Assembly (NCBI GenBank): GCA_020054205.1
Contig: JAGVLS010000016.1
Span: forward strand, 1-64,000
Source of the DNA: Candidatus Obscuribacterales bacterium
GTDB lineage: Bacteria > Cyanobacteriota > Vampirovibrionia > Obscuribacterales > Obscuribacteraceae
Direction: 5' to 3'
Length of the DNA: 64,000 nucleotides
Made by a program: the position numbers and the translations under genes. The notes beneath the pieces are model-generated. The model had not been told where the DNA came from. It was given only the letters and a program-made list of their open reading frames with translations, and searched no databases. Within the stretch, counting starts at the first letter, position 1. Every line of letters begins with the position of its first letter. Shown in pieces: positions 37,626 to 46,645 of the stretch.

Positions 37626-38852
37626 ATGAGCACTATTGAATTATTCTCAATAGCTTGGCAGGGAATTTTAAGCAATCGCCTGAGAAGTGGATTGACTGTT
37701 TTAGGCATAATAATTGGTATTGCTTCAGTAATTACTTTGCTTGGCATTGGGCAAGGTGCAAAAATGGAGGCGGAAAAACAAGTACAAGCTTTGGGCGTCA
37801 ATCTAATATATATACGTCCTGGTGCTGCCAACACGGCTAGCATATCTCAAGGACAAGGTACTGCTCCGACATTGACTTACGAAGATGCTTTAGCTATAAA
37901 ACAAAATTGTCCAGCAGTAGAAAATGTAGCAGCACAATATACTATCGGCTTTCAAGTTCAACATGGCGAACAAAATACAATCACCAATGTTACTGCTACT
38001 GAGCCATCCTATACAGATATCCGCAATTTTTATCCAGTAAGTGGACGTTTTTTCAATCAAAATGATATGAAAGAAGGGTCCCGCGTCTGTGTCATAGGGG
38101 ACACGGTTGCTCTCAATCTTTTTGGCTCAGATAATCCAATAAAAAAACAAATTTTAATTCGTGGCGAATTATTTGAAATCATTGGTGTTATGGAACACAA
38201 AGGTGTTACTCAGTCTTTAGATATGGACGATCAAATATTTATTCCTCTTACCACTGGCTATGCAACTTTAATTGGGCTAAATGCTGTAACAGGTAGATCG
38301 GTGCGTTCTATATTAGTGCAATGTAAAAAAGATGAAGATATGCAAGCACAATTTCAAATTACAAATTTATTGCGCCTTAGACACAATATTCACTCACCTG
38401 ATTTTGATGATTTTACTTTACGTACACAAATGGACATTATGCAAACTGCCCAGTCAATTACAGGCGTATTTTCATTATTACTTGGTGCAACCGCTGGCAT
38501 ATCGCTTTTAGTAGGTGGCATAGGCATTATGAATATTATGCTAGTTTCGGTAACTGAAAGAACAAAAGAAATTGGCATTCGCAAAGCAATTGGTGCTAAA
38601 TATAGCCAAATTCTTTCTCAATTTGTCATTGAAGCTGTTTTAATGTCTTTAACAGGTGGTGTTGCTGGTATTCTTTTAGGAATATTTGGTTCGACATCAA
38701 TTAGTCAATTTGCAAAATGGACAACAGTAGTTACTCCAGAATCTATAATTCTCTCCTTTTTAGTTTCGCTTGCTATTGGCTTATTTTTTGGTATTTATCC
38801 AGCACGCAAGGCAGCTAAATTAGATCCTATTGTTGCTTTGCATATGGAATAA
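37626..38852 (+). CDS. MacB-type ABC transporter permease
   Basis: FtsX-like permease: one N-terminal helix (SGLTVLGIIIGIASVITLLG), a large periplasmic domain (about 45-270) and three C-terminal helices (VGGIGIMNIMLVSVTERTKE, then LTGGVAGILLGIFG and LSFLVSLAIGLFFGIYPARK). No ATPase domain is fused, unlike E. coli MacB; the ATPase is the next gene. The coupling segment TERTKEIGIRKAIGAK is conserved. Confidence 0.93.
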   Translation: MSTIELFSIAWQGILSNRLRSGLTVLGIIIGIASVITLLGIGQGAKMEAEKQVQALGVNLIYIRPGAANTASISQGQGTAPTLTYEDALAIKQNCPAVENVAAQYTIGFQVQHGEQNTITNVTATEPSYTDIRNFYPVSGRFFNQNDMKEGSRVCVIGDTVALNLFGSDNPIKKQILIRGELFEIIGVMEHKGVTQSLDMDDQIFIPLTTGYATLIGLNAVTGRSVRSILVQCKKDEDMQAQFQITNLLRLRHNIHSPDFDDFTLRTQMDIMQTAQSITGVFSLLLGATAGISLLVGGIGIMNIMLVSVTERTKEIGIRKAIGAKYSQILSQFVIEAVLMSLTGGVAGILLGIFGSTSISQFAKWTTVVTPESIILSFLVSLAIGLFFGIYPARKAAKLDPIVALHME

Positions 38853-38866
38853 ACAAGGGAAATATA

Positions 38867-39547
38867 TTGAACTTAATTGAGCTAAAGAATATATGGCGAA
38901 TTTACAAACAAGGTCCTGAGACTGTTAATGCTTTGCGTGAATTAAGTTTGCAAATTAAGCAAGGTGAATATGTTGCTATCATGGGTGCCTCTGGTTCCGG
39001 CAAATCGACTTTAATGAATGTTATTGGTTGTTTAGATAAAGCTAGTGCCGGTACTTATTTATTAGAAGGTCAAAACATTACTCAAAGGACAGATGATGAA
39101 TTAGCCACAATTAGAAATAAAACAATTGGTTTTGTTTTTCAACAATTTAATTTACTTGCTAGTATGACTGCATTGCAAAACGTCTTGTTGCCCTTGGTAT
39201 ATGCTGGCATGGAAAAAGAAAAAAGGCTTTTATCTGCTAAATCTGCTCTTAAAGAAGTAGGTTTGGAAGAACGCATGCAACATCTACCGTCCGAACTTTC
39301 AGGTGGACAACAACAAAGAGTAGCAATTGCCAGAGCTATAGTTAATAAGCCCCGCATTTTGTTAGCAGATGAGCCTACCGGTGCATTAGATAGCAATACA
39401 GCTAAAGATATCATGGGTATCTTTAATCGCCTGGTTGATGATGGCATTACAGTAATTCTGGTTACACACGATGCTGAAACAGCTAGTCATGCCAAACGCA
39501 TAATCAAACTAAAAGATGGAAAAATGTTGGATGACCTTATGCTATAG
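38867..39547 (+). CDS. MacB/LolD-type ABC transporter ATP-binding protein
   Basis: Walker A GASGSGKST, Q-loop VFQQFNLLASM, signature LSGGQQQRVAIARAI, Walker B ILLADEPTGALD and the switch His in LVTHDAE are all present. Begins with TTG at 38867, with AAGGGAA at good spacing; there is no earlier ATG. Completes the three-gene exporter operon. Substrate (antibiotic, peptide, lipoprotein) cannot be told. Confidence 0.94.
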   Translation: MNLIELKNIWRIYKQGPETVNALRELSLQIKQGEYVAIMGASGSGKSTLMNVIGCLDKASAGTYLLEGQNITQRTDDELATIRNKTIGFVFQQFNLLASMTALQNVLLPLVYAGMEKEKRLLSAKSALKEVGLEERMQHLPSELSGGQQQRVAIARAIVNKPRILLADEPTGALDSNTAKDIMGIFNRLVDDGITVILVTHDAETASHAKRIIKLKDGKMLDDLML

Positions 39548-39683
39548 CCAGCATAAACCTGTTAAATATTTAAAACATATCTTAAATATATCAATCAAGC
39601 TCCACTTAGCGTATGCATTGCTTAGCTTTTTGCGCTTGACACATTATCAGAAAGAAATCATTCTTCTATATGGAGGTATCCGC

Positions 39684-39935
39684 ATGGAACCCTTTGACTT
39701 AATCGAGTTTCAACAATTAGCTAGACAAATTTGTTGTCCCAAAAAGCTTTTTGAACTTTGGGAAGATGTTTGTAGGCGCTACGAACGTCATGAAATTGGC
39801 TTATACGAATATGAAGAAATGAAAGAAGTTATCTGGCCAACGCTCACAGCTCTATCAACTTTAAGAAAAATTGTCGATAGCACCGAACCAGTTGAATCTG
39901 GACATAAAGATAATCGCCGCCGTAAATTAGGCTAA
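39684..39935 (+). CDS. Small conserved-looking acidic/basic protein
   Basis: 83 aa starting at ATG 39684 with a strong TGGAGGTA ribosome site. The frame runs further back through the end of the ATPase gene, but that part is out-of-frame noise. Mostly helical, with a basic C-terminus (KDNRRRKLG) and two Cys (ICCPKK). No family recognised. Its end overlaps the convergent EVE gene by 9 nt. Confidence 0.65.
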   Translation: MEPFDLIEFQQLARQICCPKKLFELWEDVCRRYERHEIGLYEYEEMKEVIWPTLTALSTLRKIVDSTEPVESGHKDNRRRKLG

Positions 39936-40328
39936 TTTACTAATTAATTGCCACTGTTCTTTACTCACTGGCATAACGCTTAGTCTAGACATTTTGACCA
40001 GCAAAAAATCAGAAAATTCTGCTTGCGCTTTAATATAAGCAAGACTAATTGGTTTTTTCAAACGTTTTATTGGTTTTAAATCAATAACAGCTAGTTTTTC
40101 ATCTTTTTGCTTAGGATCAGCATAAGGACCAGATGTAATCTCAGCAATACCAATTACTGCTTTAACATCACCGGTGTGATAAATAAAAGCTTGATCTCCT
40201 TTTTTAATTTGCCGTAAATATTTCAAAGCAAGATTATTACTTACACCATCCCAAATAGTTTTTTTATCACGCTCGAGATCATCAAAGCTATAACAACTTG
40301 GTTCAGTTTTGAGAAGCCAATAGGACAT
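39927..40328 (-). CDS. EVE-domain protein
   Basis: Whole-length PUA-like EVE domain: YWLLKTEPSCYSFDDLERD at the start, WDGVSNNLALKYLRQIKKGD next, then FIYHTG and GIAEITSGPYAD. EVE domains read modified bases in RNA or DNA; small stand-alone members like this (133 aa) are widespread and of uncertain role. AAGGA precedes the ATG at good spacing. Confidence 0.93.
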   Translation of the reverse strand: MSYWLLKTEPSCYSFDDLERDKKTIWDGVSNNLALKYLRQIKKGDQAFIYHTGDVKAVIGIAEITSGPYADPKQKDEKLAVIDLKPIKRLKKPISLAYIKAQAEFSDFLLVKMSRLSVMPVSKEQWQLISKLA

Positions 40329-40434
40329 TGTCTCATTCCTTCTATTTCATTTAATTTTTTTCGTAGATTTGCGATTATACATTAGACTATTGAAATTTCA
40401 AGCAGAACTTTTATCAATACTGGATAATAAAAGA

Positions 40435-41532
40435 ATGATGCGCTTAATTATTACTAGCCAAGGGAAATCTTTCAAATATTTCTTATCAGCTATTTTAGCT
40501 CTAACAATTGGCTTTAGTTTATCGCCTGCTTCTCTCTTTGCTAAATCAGATTGGGTTGAAGATGAAAGAGAAAGAATAAATGAAAGTGAAACACAAAACA
40601 CTGTCAGTCAACCTGCACTAGATAACTCTGGCAAGCCAGTCTTACAAGGATCAGCTTCCATGACTGGCAGTACACCAAGCAGAACCAATCGCCCTCTTAC
40701 CACGCTTGATCTTGCTAAAATTGAATTCAATGTCAATCGCTTTTTACAATCAGCACAAACTAATGTTGTCGTACCACCAGCAGCATTTCGTGGTTGGCTA
40801 GAAAAAACCCATCCTCAATATCTTTCTGCTTCCGCTCAATTTTCAAATGATGCTGTAGTTGAAGTAAAAGGACAATGGGATGATTCTTCAAAAACCCTTA
40901 GATCGCTAGGCATTCGACATCAAGTAATAAAAGCAAAACAATTAAGAGACATTCCTCTCAATGGCACATATGTATTAGTTATTAATTGTGCTGGTACAGT
41001 ACCCAAAGAATCATTGCAAGCAATTAGAAATTTCGTTATCCAAGGTGGCTATTTATTGAGCACAGACTGGTCATTGGATAATATGCTAGCAAAAGCTTTT
41101 CCTGGCTATGTTGTCTGGAATGGTGGCAAAACTCCTGGCACAGTTGTCGATGCTACTGTCCTTGATCACGATCCAATACTTTTAGCTGGTACAAATCTTC
41201 AACGTTCAACATGGAAATTAGACAAAGAAAGCCAAATGGTAAGAGTCTTAAAGCCAAATCTAGTACGCGTACTTGCAGTTAGCCAGCGCTTGTCTCCAAT
41301 CGATCCCAATAATAATATAAATTTAGAAGGCACTACACCACAAACTGGAGTTTTGGCAGTTGAATTTGCATTTGGCAGAGGACGTATATTACATTTAGTA
41401 GGTCATTTTGATAATAATTCACCATCATTTAGACAAAATCTCATTCCTGACCCAACTCCAGAAGGAATAAGTTTACGTCAAATCATTGCCACAAATTTTG
41501 TTATTGCTGGACTGATGTCCCACAAAAAATAA
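40435..41532 (+). CDS. Secreted protein with a glutamine-amidotransferase-like fold, function unknown
   Basis: A signal peptide (about residues 12-37) precedes a polar linker, then a domain of about 210 residues: GTYVLVINCAGTVPKESLQ, FVIQGGYLLSTDWSL, and GVLAVEFAFGRGRILHLVGH fit the strand order of class I GATase-like domains (as in DUF4159) but the nucleophile Cys is replaced by Asp/Trp. The start could be TTG 40369; ATG 40435 has GGATAA upstream. Possibly an envelope-binding protein; not recognised. Confidence 0.65.
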   Translation: MMRLIITSQGKSFKYFLSAILALTIGFSLSPASLFAKSDWVEDERERINESETQNTVSQPALDNSGKPVLQGSASMTGSTPSRTNRPLTTLDLAKIEFNVNRFLQSAQTNVVVPPAAFRGWLEKTHPQYLSASAQFSNDAVVEVKGQWDDSSKTLRSLGIRHQVIKAKQLRDIPLNGTYVLVINCAGTVPKESLQAIRNFVIQGGYLLSTDWSLDNMLAKAFPGYVVWNGGKTPGTVVDATVLDHDPILLAGTNLQRSTWKLDKESQMVRVLKPNLVRVLAVSQRLSPIDPNNNINLEGTTPQTGVLAVEFAFGRGRILHLVGHFDNNSPSFRQNLIPDPTPEGISLRQIIATNFVIAGLMSHKK

Positions 41533-41534
41533 TA

Positions 41535-41777
41535 CTAAGTTTCTAACTTAGAATGTGTTCCATCACAATTTGGTTCGTGTTTTGTATGTTTGCAAGCACA
41601 TAAAGCCATACGCTTCTTTTCTGTCACTGTAAATGCTAATGGCGTAAATTCAGTACCAGCATGCGATCCATCACAAAATGGTTGTTTTTGAGACAATCCA
41701 CAGCGACACCATTTGTATGTACCTGGCTCCAGCTCTAATATGCATGGCTTACGATCGGCAATATGTGGTTCGCTCAT
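41535..41777 (-). CDS. Double CDGSH iron-sulfur protein
   Basis: 80 aa with two C-x-C-x-nC-D-x-x-H clusters: CRCGLSQKQPFCDGSH and CACKHTKHEPNCDGTH. Each should bind a [2Fe-2S] cluster through three Cys and one His, as in mitoNEET-type proteins and their bacterial relatives. AGGAG precedes the ATG. Convergent with the secreted protein gene, with two bases between ends. Confidence 0.94.
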   Translation of the reverse strand: MSEPHIADRKPCILELEPGTYKWCRCGLSQKQPFCDGSHAGTEFTPLAFTVTEKKRMALCACKHTKHEPNCDGTHSKLET

Positions 41778-41804
41778 TGAAATCTCCTAAATTAATGCAT
41801 TTTA

Positions 41805-42263
41805 TCATATCAATCCTCTTTGTTTGGAATGACAACTGTCAACCACGTCAATTATCAATTCTATAACTTCTTGCCCAGAAGTAATTCCTTCAATTTTTTT
41901 GAGAGTATCATTTGCCTTATTACTTACATAAGGATTATCATCGAGACTTAATAGTTTTAAAATACTAGCTGGTAAATTAGGATTTTCTGCTAAGGCAAAA
42001 CGCACATCTACATGTGAACTTAAAATTATTTCTTTCATTATATTTTCATTACAAGCAGCATGTTCAACAACTGCAATACGTACATCCGGATGATTATCAA
42101 TAGCTAAAGCAGAAAGTGTTTTGATAGAAACATTTCTATGTTCTGCCACCCTGCGCCTTACTTTATGGCAGCTGGAATTAGCAAGCTCATCTAGTTCTTT
42201 TGTCAAAATATTTGGATCGCCAGCTCTAAAATAAGCTTGCAAGTCATAATTAGTTTCATTCAT
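41805..42263 (-). CDS. Leucine-rich repeat variant (LRV) protein, copy A
   Basis: About five 24-residue alpha/3-10 repeats of the LRV type (for example VRIAVVEHAACNENIMKEII and VRFALAENPNLPASILKLLS). The preferred start is ATG 42263 with GGAG nine bases upstream. Paralogous over the whole length to the next upstream gene (PEVRIAV, DVRFALAENP, NPYVSNKA match). No N-terminal iron-sulfur domain, in contrast to the Azotobacter LRV protein. Confidence 0.85.
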   Translation of the reverse strand: MNETNYDLQAYFRAGDPNILTKELDELANSSCHKVRRRVAEHRNVSIKTLSALAIDNHPDVRIAVVEHAACNENIMKEIILSSHVDVRFALAENPNLPASILKLLSLDDNPYVSNKANDTLKKIEGITSGQEVIELIIDVVDSCHSKQRGLI

Positions 42264-42298
42264 GTAAAAATTACTCCATAAACAGAGATACACGTATT

Positions 42299-42319
42299 GC
42301 TGAGCTATTTCAGCTCAGC
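42299..42319. repeat. Perfect hairpin between the two LRV genes
   Basis: GCTGAGCT and AGCTCAGC form an 8-bp stem with a 5-base loop (ATTTC). There is no T run on either side, so it is not an intrinsic terminator. It lies in the 92-bp gap between the LRV genes and could stabilise or process their mRNA (inference). Confidence 0.5.
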
Positions 42320-42355
42320 CGACAATTCCTGTAGCACGCAATAGTGCCTATTCAG

Positions 42356-42820
42356 CTAAGATAAAGCTCTTAGCCTTAATTCACTATCTCCCTGTCTATG
42401 CGTAATGGAAAAAACAACCACAGCTCCTTTATTAGAAGCTAATTGTTCTAATTTTTCTAAAGTATTTAGTGCCCTATTACTAACATAAGGATTTTCATCC
42501 TTTGCTAACAAATGCAAAACTCTTTTTGATAAATTAGAATTTTCAGCTAAAGCTAAGCGCACATCAATGTGCTCATCTGAAGCAATTTTTTCAACTATTG
42601 CTTCACTAGCTGCCTTATTTTCTCCTACAGCAATCCTCACTTCTGGATCATGATCTTGTGCCAGCCTCAATAAAGTATCAAGCGATAAATTAGAATTTTC
42701 TGCTACCCTTCTTCTCACTTTATTACAAGCGTTAGACGCTAAATTAATTAATTCCTCCATTGGTGTTTTAGGGTTGCCAGCTCTAACATATTTTTGCAAG
42801 TCAAAACTACCTGGCTGCAT
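42356..42820 (-). CDS. Leucine-rich repeat variant (LRV) protein, copy B
   Basis: Paralogue of the gene downstream: SFDLQKYVRAGNPKTPMEEL at the start, then repeats with CNKVRRRVAENSNLSLDTLL and VRLALAENSNLSKRVLHLLA. A short C-terminal tail (about 25 residues) differs between the copies. AGGAGG lies upstream of TTG 42823 and ATG 42820; ATG is used here. LRV repeats are thought to bind other proteins or nucleic acid; no partner is evident. Confidence 0.85.
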   Translation of the reverse strand: MQPGSFDLQKYVRAGNPKTPMEELINLASNACNKVRRRVAENSNLSLDTLLRLAQDHDPEVRIAVGENKAASEAIVEKIASDEHIDVRLALAENSNLSKRVLHLLAKDENPYVSNRALNTLEKLEQLASNKGAVVVFSITHRQGDSELRLRALS

Positions 42821-42924
42821 CAAGATATTTGCCTCCTGGAAAACTCAAAAGATTTGTACCGTATCCAAATTGTATACACTCTTTTGTGCTTTTTGACAAC
42901 TAGTGTCGACAGAATTTTATTATT

Positions 42925-43740
42925 TTATGCAGGCTTTATTTCAGTCGAGACTGATTTAACTGCAAATATTAAATAGGCAAGCCCTAGTGCAATGCCTGCT
43001 GCCATCTCAATAAATACTAAATTGCTAATTGCTGGCACAATTCTAAATTCTATAAGTAAGTAAACAAAGGTCAAGATTAAATGAGCCGGTGTCATAGCAA
43101 TTATGCTAAGTCTTAATCCAGATTGCCAATTTAGATTTTTAGCCACATTTTTAACAACGACAGCAATAATGGCTGCCACAATCCAGGTCACAATAATGTC
43201 TTTTACCCAAGCAATAAAATAGACCAGGGCTAAAAACCAGGCAGTAATTTTATAAGCTAAGTCTTTTAACACATCTTGTGTCAACACCATATCTTTAGGC
43301 AAACCAAGATTTTCATAAGTGACACTTGTTTGTTTGTCATTTGACCCCTGCGCTAAGAAAACAAGTTCTGTTTTGGTCAAAAGCAATTTAGCTTCTATAT
43401 TTTCAGGTTTTATTTTGCCTTCTGTATCAATGACAATAATTGCTTCTTTTCCTTCTTGTGGTTCATAAATTACACAAGGGCTTTCTTTATCTGTAGATAA
43501 AACACCATTGCGAAAAGTCATGGTAGGAAATTGCGAAAACATCCTATTTGCCATTGACTTAACCTCAGCACTTGATGAAAGCGCAACATAAATGCTAGAT
43601 CCACGAGCAATATTTACAAAGCCCATAAGTAAAATGACATAAATAAGGCAAATCCCTTTCCAATTAAATGCTACATCCATATAAAGATCTTTGGCAAAGA
43701 AAGAAAGGAAGAATGCTTGCCAAATAGAGTACTTTTTCAT
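42925..43740 (-). CDS. DUF1189-like polytopic membrane protein
   Basis: 271 aa with helices near residues 28-45 and four in the C-terminal half (about 168-265). The extracytoplasmic loop (about 55-160) contains VIYEPQEGKEAIIVIDTEGK, then LLLTKTELVFL, in the arrangement of DUF1189 proteins (often beside maltose or envelope genes). Function unknown. Separate promoter region upstream; downstream LRV genes run the same way after a 104-bp gap. Confidence 0.7.
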   Translation of the reverse strand: MKKYSIWQAFFLSFFAKDLYMDVAFNWKGICLIYVILLMGFVNIARGSSIYVALSSSAEVKSMANRMFSQFPTMTFRNGVLSTDKESPCVIYEPQEGKEAIIVIDTEGKIKPENIEAKLLLTKTELVFLAQGSNDKQTSVTYENLGLPKDMVLTQDVLKDLAYKITAWFLALVYFIAWVKDIIVTWIVAAIIAVVVKNVAKNLNWQSGLRLSIIAMTPAHLILTFVYLLIEFRIVPAISNLVFIEMAAGIALGLAYLIFAVKSVSTEIKPA

Positions 43741-43852
43741 TGTTTATGCTTTCCTAGTGGAACAAAAAGAGATTGGAATAAAATAGACTGGATACTTCTC
43801 CTAGACCAATATATAATCTATTTGCAAGTCTTTATTGATCAAGTTTTTGTTA

Positions 43853-44851
43853 ATGATATCTAATTCTCGCTTTAAAGAGCCTTTAGTCGAGCAGGCTGTA
43901 AATTATCTCAAGCAAGGAAAGCTTGTTGCTTTTCCTACTGAGACAGTTTATGGACTAGGCGCTGATGCTAAAAATATTGATGCTATTAAACGCTTATATA
44001 AAGCTAAAGGACGTCCAGAAGGTCATCCAGTTATTGTTCATTTATCTGATATTAATCAATTACCTCAATGGACCAATTCCAATTTAATTTCTAAATCAGC
44101 AGAAATCTTAGCTAAAAGTTTTTGGCCTGGACCATTGACATTGATATTGCCCAAAACAAATAATGTTTTACTCGAAATTACAGGCGGACAAAATTCTGTT
44201 GGCATTCGCATTCCTAGGCACCCAATTGCTCAAGCACTGTTAAAAGCATTTGGCTCAGGACTAGCTGCTCCTTCTGCTAATAAATTTGGCAAACTCAGCA
44301 CAACTAGCGCTAAAGATGTATCAGCTGAATTTGGTCATGAAATTGCCATGGTATTAGATGGTGGCTTTTGTGATGTTGGTATCGAATCTACAATTGTCGA
44401 TTGCACACAAGAAAACATAAAAATATTACGTCCAGGCATAATTTCAATTACTGAAATCACACAAGCACTTGCCAATTACAATTTAGAAAATACAATTTTA
44501 TCTGCTGATACTGTAGGCACCACTAAAGCACCAGGTAATTTAGCTAGTCATTATGCACCACAAACGCCGACAATAGTATTACCTGTCGACAGGCTTTTAG
44601 AACGCCTAAACTTAGAAGAAAATTCTGGAAAAAAAATAGCTGTCCTAGCACTTAGTCCTTTAAATATTGGACAAACCCATTTAATTGTTGCTCCTAATGA
44701 TGCCCATAAATATGCAAGGGCTTTATACAGTAATTTACGTGAGCTAGATAAACTCAAAGCAGACTTAATTCTTGTTGAAGAAGTACCACACAATGAGATG
44801 TGGGCAGGTATTGTCGATCGTTTAACCCGTGCTTCTTATGTAGTACAATAA
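43853..44851 (+). CDS. sua5: L-threonylcarbamoyladenylate synthase, Sua5 type
   Basis: Makes threonylcarbamoyl-AMP for the t6A37 tRNA modification. The YrdC domain (about 10-205) has [32 protein letters not shown] and ESTIVDCT, and the extra C-terminal Sua5 domain (about 225-330) is present, making this the long form. A linker with [14 protein letters not shown] is typical. ATG 43853 is preferred over TTG 43835. purE starts 22 bp downstream, so co-transcription is likely. Confidence 0.93.
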   Translation: MISNSRFKEPLVEQAVNYLKQGKLVAFPTETVYGLGADAKNIDAIKRLYKAKGRPEGHPVIVHLSDINQLPQWTNSNLISKSAEILAKSFWPGPLTLILPKTNNVLLEITGGQNSVGIRIPRHPIAQALLKAFGSGLAAPSANKFGKLSTTSAKDVSAEFGHEIAMVLDGGFCDVGIESTIVDCTQENIKILRPGIISITEITQALANYNLENTILSADTVGTTKAPGNLASHYAPQTPTIVLPVDRLLERLNLEENSGKKIAVLALSPLNIGQTHLIVAPNDAHKYARALYSNLRELDKLKADLILVEEVPHNEMWAGIVDRLTRASYVVQ

Positions 44852-44873
44852 TGCCAAATCTTTAGGGGCAGAA

Positions 44874-45362
44874 ATGACAACCAAACCACTGATTGCAATT
44901 GTAATGGGTAGTAAGTCCGACTGGGATACAATGCGTCATGCTGATGAAGTTTTAAGTGAATTTAGCGTAGCACATGAATGCAAAGTTGTTTCAGCTCATA
45001 GAACTCCTGATTATATGAGTCAATTTGCTAAAGATGCAGAATCACGCGGCATTCAAGTTATTATTGCTGGCGCTGGTGGTGCAGCACATTTACCAGGCAT
45101 GATAGCTGCTCAAACCATAGTGCCTGTATTAGGCGTACCGGTAGAAAGTAAAGCTTTAAAAGGTATTGATTCATTATTATCAATTGTACAAATGCCAGCT
45201 GGTGTGCCTACAGGAACACTCGCCATTGGTCAAGCTGGTGCCACCAATGCTGCCCTTTTAGCAATTGCCATATTAGCCAATCACGATAATACTTTAAAAG
45301 AAAAATTGAAAGAATACAGACAAAAACGCAGCGATCAAGTTTTAAAGGAGATACTGCCTTAA
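44874..45362 (+). CDS. purE: N5-carboxyaminoimidazole ribonucleotide mutase
   Basis: Class I Pur[25 protein letters not shown] and [16 protein letters not shown], the residues that bind the substrate and shift the carboxylate, are intact. Sixth step of purine synthesis together with PurK. 162 aa is normal. Its stop and the purK start overlap by one base (TAATG), indicating translational coupling. Confidence 0.96.
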   Translation: MTTKPLIAIVMGSKSDWDTMRHADEVLSEFSVAHECKVVSAHRTPDYMSQFAKDAESRGIQVIIAGAGGAAHLPGMIAAQTIVPVLGVPVESKALKGIDSLLSIVQMPAGVPTGTLAIGQAGATNAALLAIAILANHDNTLKEKLKEYRQKRSDQVLKEILP

Positions 45363-46501
45363 TGCCTGATAAAACAATATTGCCTGGTTCTACTATTGGC
45401 ATATTAGGCGGTGGGCAATTAGGGCGCATGCTGGCACAAGCAGCTGAACAATTAGGTTATCACGTAATTGGTTATACTCCAGAGGCTAATTCTCCACTAA
45501 GTCAAGTTTGTGAAAAAACATTTTGTGCTTCATTTGAAGACAAAGACAAATTACAAGAATTTGCTAAAGCAGTTGATGTTATTACAATTGAATTTGAAAA
45601 TATTCCAAGCTCTGCTATTGAACAAATTGAAAATATTGCGCCGGTAAGACCAGCAAAAAATGTTTTGTATATAACACAAAATAGATTACGGGAAAAACAG
45701 TTTTTACACAAAAACAAATTTCCCATTGTTCCTTTTGGTGAAATTGCCTCAGAAGAAAATATAGAGACTGTTTTACCAAAATTTCAATTACCAGCAGTTT
45801 TAAAAACAGCTGGCTTTGGTTATGATGGCAAAGGACAAGCAAAAATTGAGACAATAAAAGAAGCTCATATTGCTTATAAAAAAATTGGTGCTAAAGAAGC
45901 AATAATAGAACAATTTATTTCATTTGATAAAGAAATATCTGTCATTGGTGCCCGCTCAACAGATGGCAGTTTTGCAGCCTTTGGTCCAATTGAAAATCAG
46001 CATAAAAATCACATTTTAGATGTCTCAGTAGTACCTGCAAATACATCTGCCGAAATACAAAATCAAGCAATAAATATTACCAAATCAATAATGGAAAATT
46101 TAGATGTTATTGGACTACTTTGTGTAGAATTTTTTCTTGTTGGTAAAGACAAATTATATGTCAATGAATTAGCACCACGTCCACACAATTCTGGGCACTT
46201 AACTTTAAATGCATGTATAACAAGCCAATTTGAACAACACATAAAAGCTATCACTGGCTTGCCTTTAGGTGATACATCAATTATTAGATCTTCTGCTATG
46301 GCAAATTTATTAGGTGATATTTGGTCAAAGCGCACACCTAAATGGACAAATGCTTTATCTAATAAAGACATACATTTATATTTATATGGTAAAAGCGAAG
46401 CACGTCCAGGGCGTAAAATGGGTCATTTAACAGCTTGTGCTGCTACAGCTGAAAAAGCTTATGAATTAGCAATTAAGGCAAGACATTCATTATCTGAATA
46501 A
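45362..46501 (+). CDS. purK: 5-(carboxyamino)imidazole ribonucleotide synthase
   Basis: ATP-grasp enzyme that carboxylates AIR before PurE acts. The N-terminal IGILGGGQLGRMLAQAAEQL, the ATP-grasp strand PAVLKTAGFGYDGKGQ, and CVEFFLVGKDKLYVNELAPR with PHNSGHLT are typical. 379 aa is normal. Ends the sua5-purE-purK run and is followed by a likely terminator. Confidence 0.96.
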   Translation: MPDKTILPGSTIGILGGGQLGRMLAQAAEQLGYHVIGYTPEANSPLSQVCEKTFCASFEDKDKLQEFAKAVDVITIEFENIPSSAIEQIENIAPVRPAKNVLYITQNRLREKQFLHKNKFPIVPFGEIASEENIETVLPKFQLPAVLKTAGFGYDGKGQAKIETIKEAHIAYKKIGAKEAIIEQFISFDKEISVIGARSTDGSFAAFGPIENQHKNHILDVSVVPANTSAEIQNQAINITKSIMENLDVIGLLCVEFFLVGKDKLYVNELAPRPHNSGHLTLNACITSQFEQHIKAITGLPLGDTSIIRSSAMANLLGDIWSKRTPKWTNALSNKDIHLYLYGKSEARPGRKMGHLTACAATAEKAYELAIKARHSLSE

Positions 46502-46591
46502 CACAGCTCATCGTCACTTTTAATCTCAATCGGAGAATCGGAAAGTGTTTCTTACAAACATACAAATTTTCACTATTTAATGGGGGAAATT

Positions 46592-46613
46592 TCACCATTC
46601 AGTGGTGATTTTT
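46592..46613 (+). terminator. Likely terminator after purK
   Basis: TCACCA and TGGTGA pair around a TTCAG loop and are followed by five T. The stem is short but sits alone 90 bp after purK and 32 bp before the end of the convergent Fic gene. Confidence 0.6.
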
Positions 46614-46645
46614 GCTCTAAAGAATATAAATGCTTACAACATATA

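Noticed and set aside
39516-39683. Upstream extension of the small gene ending at 39935
   Set aside because: It overlaps the ATPase gene out of frame; ATG 39684 has a strong TGGAGGTA site.
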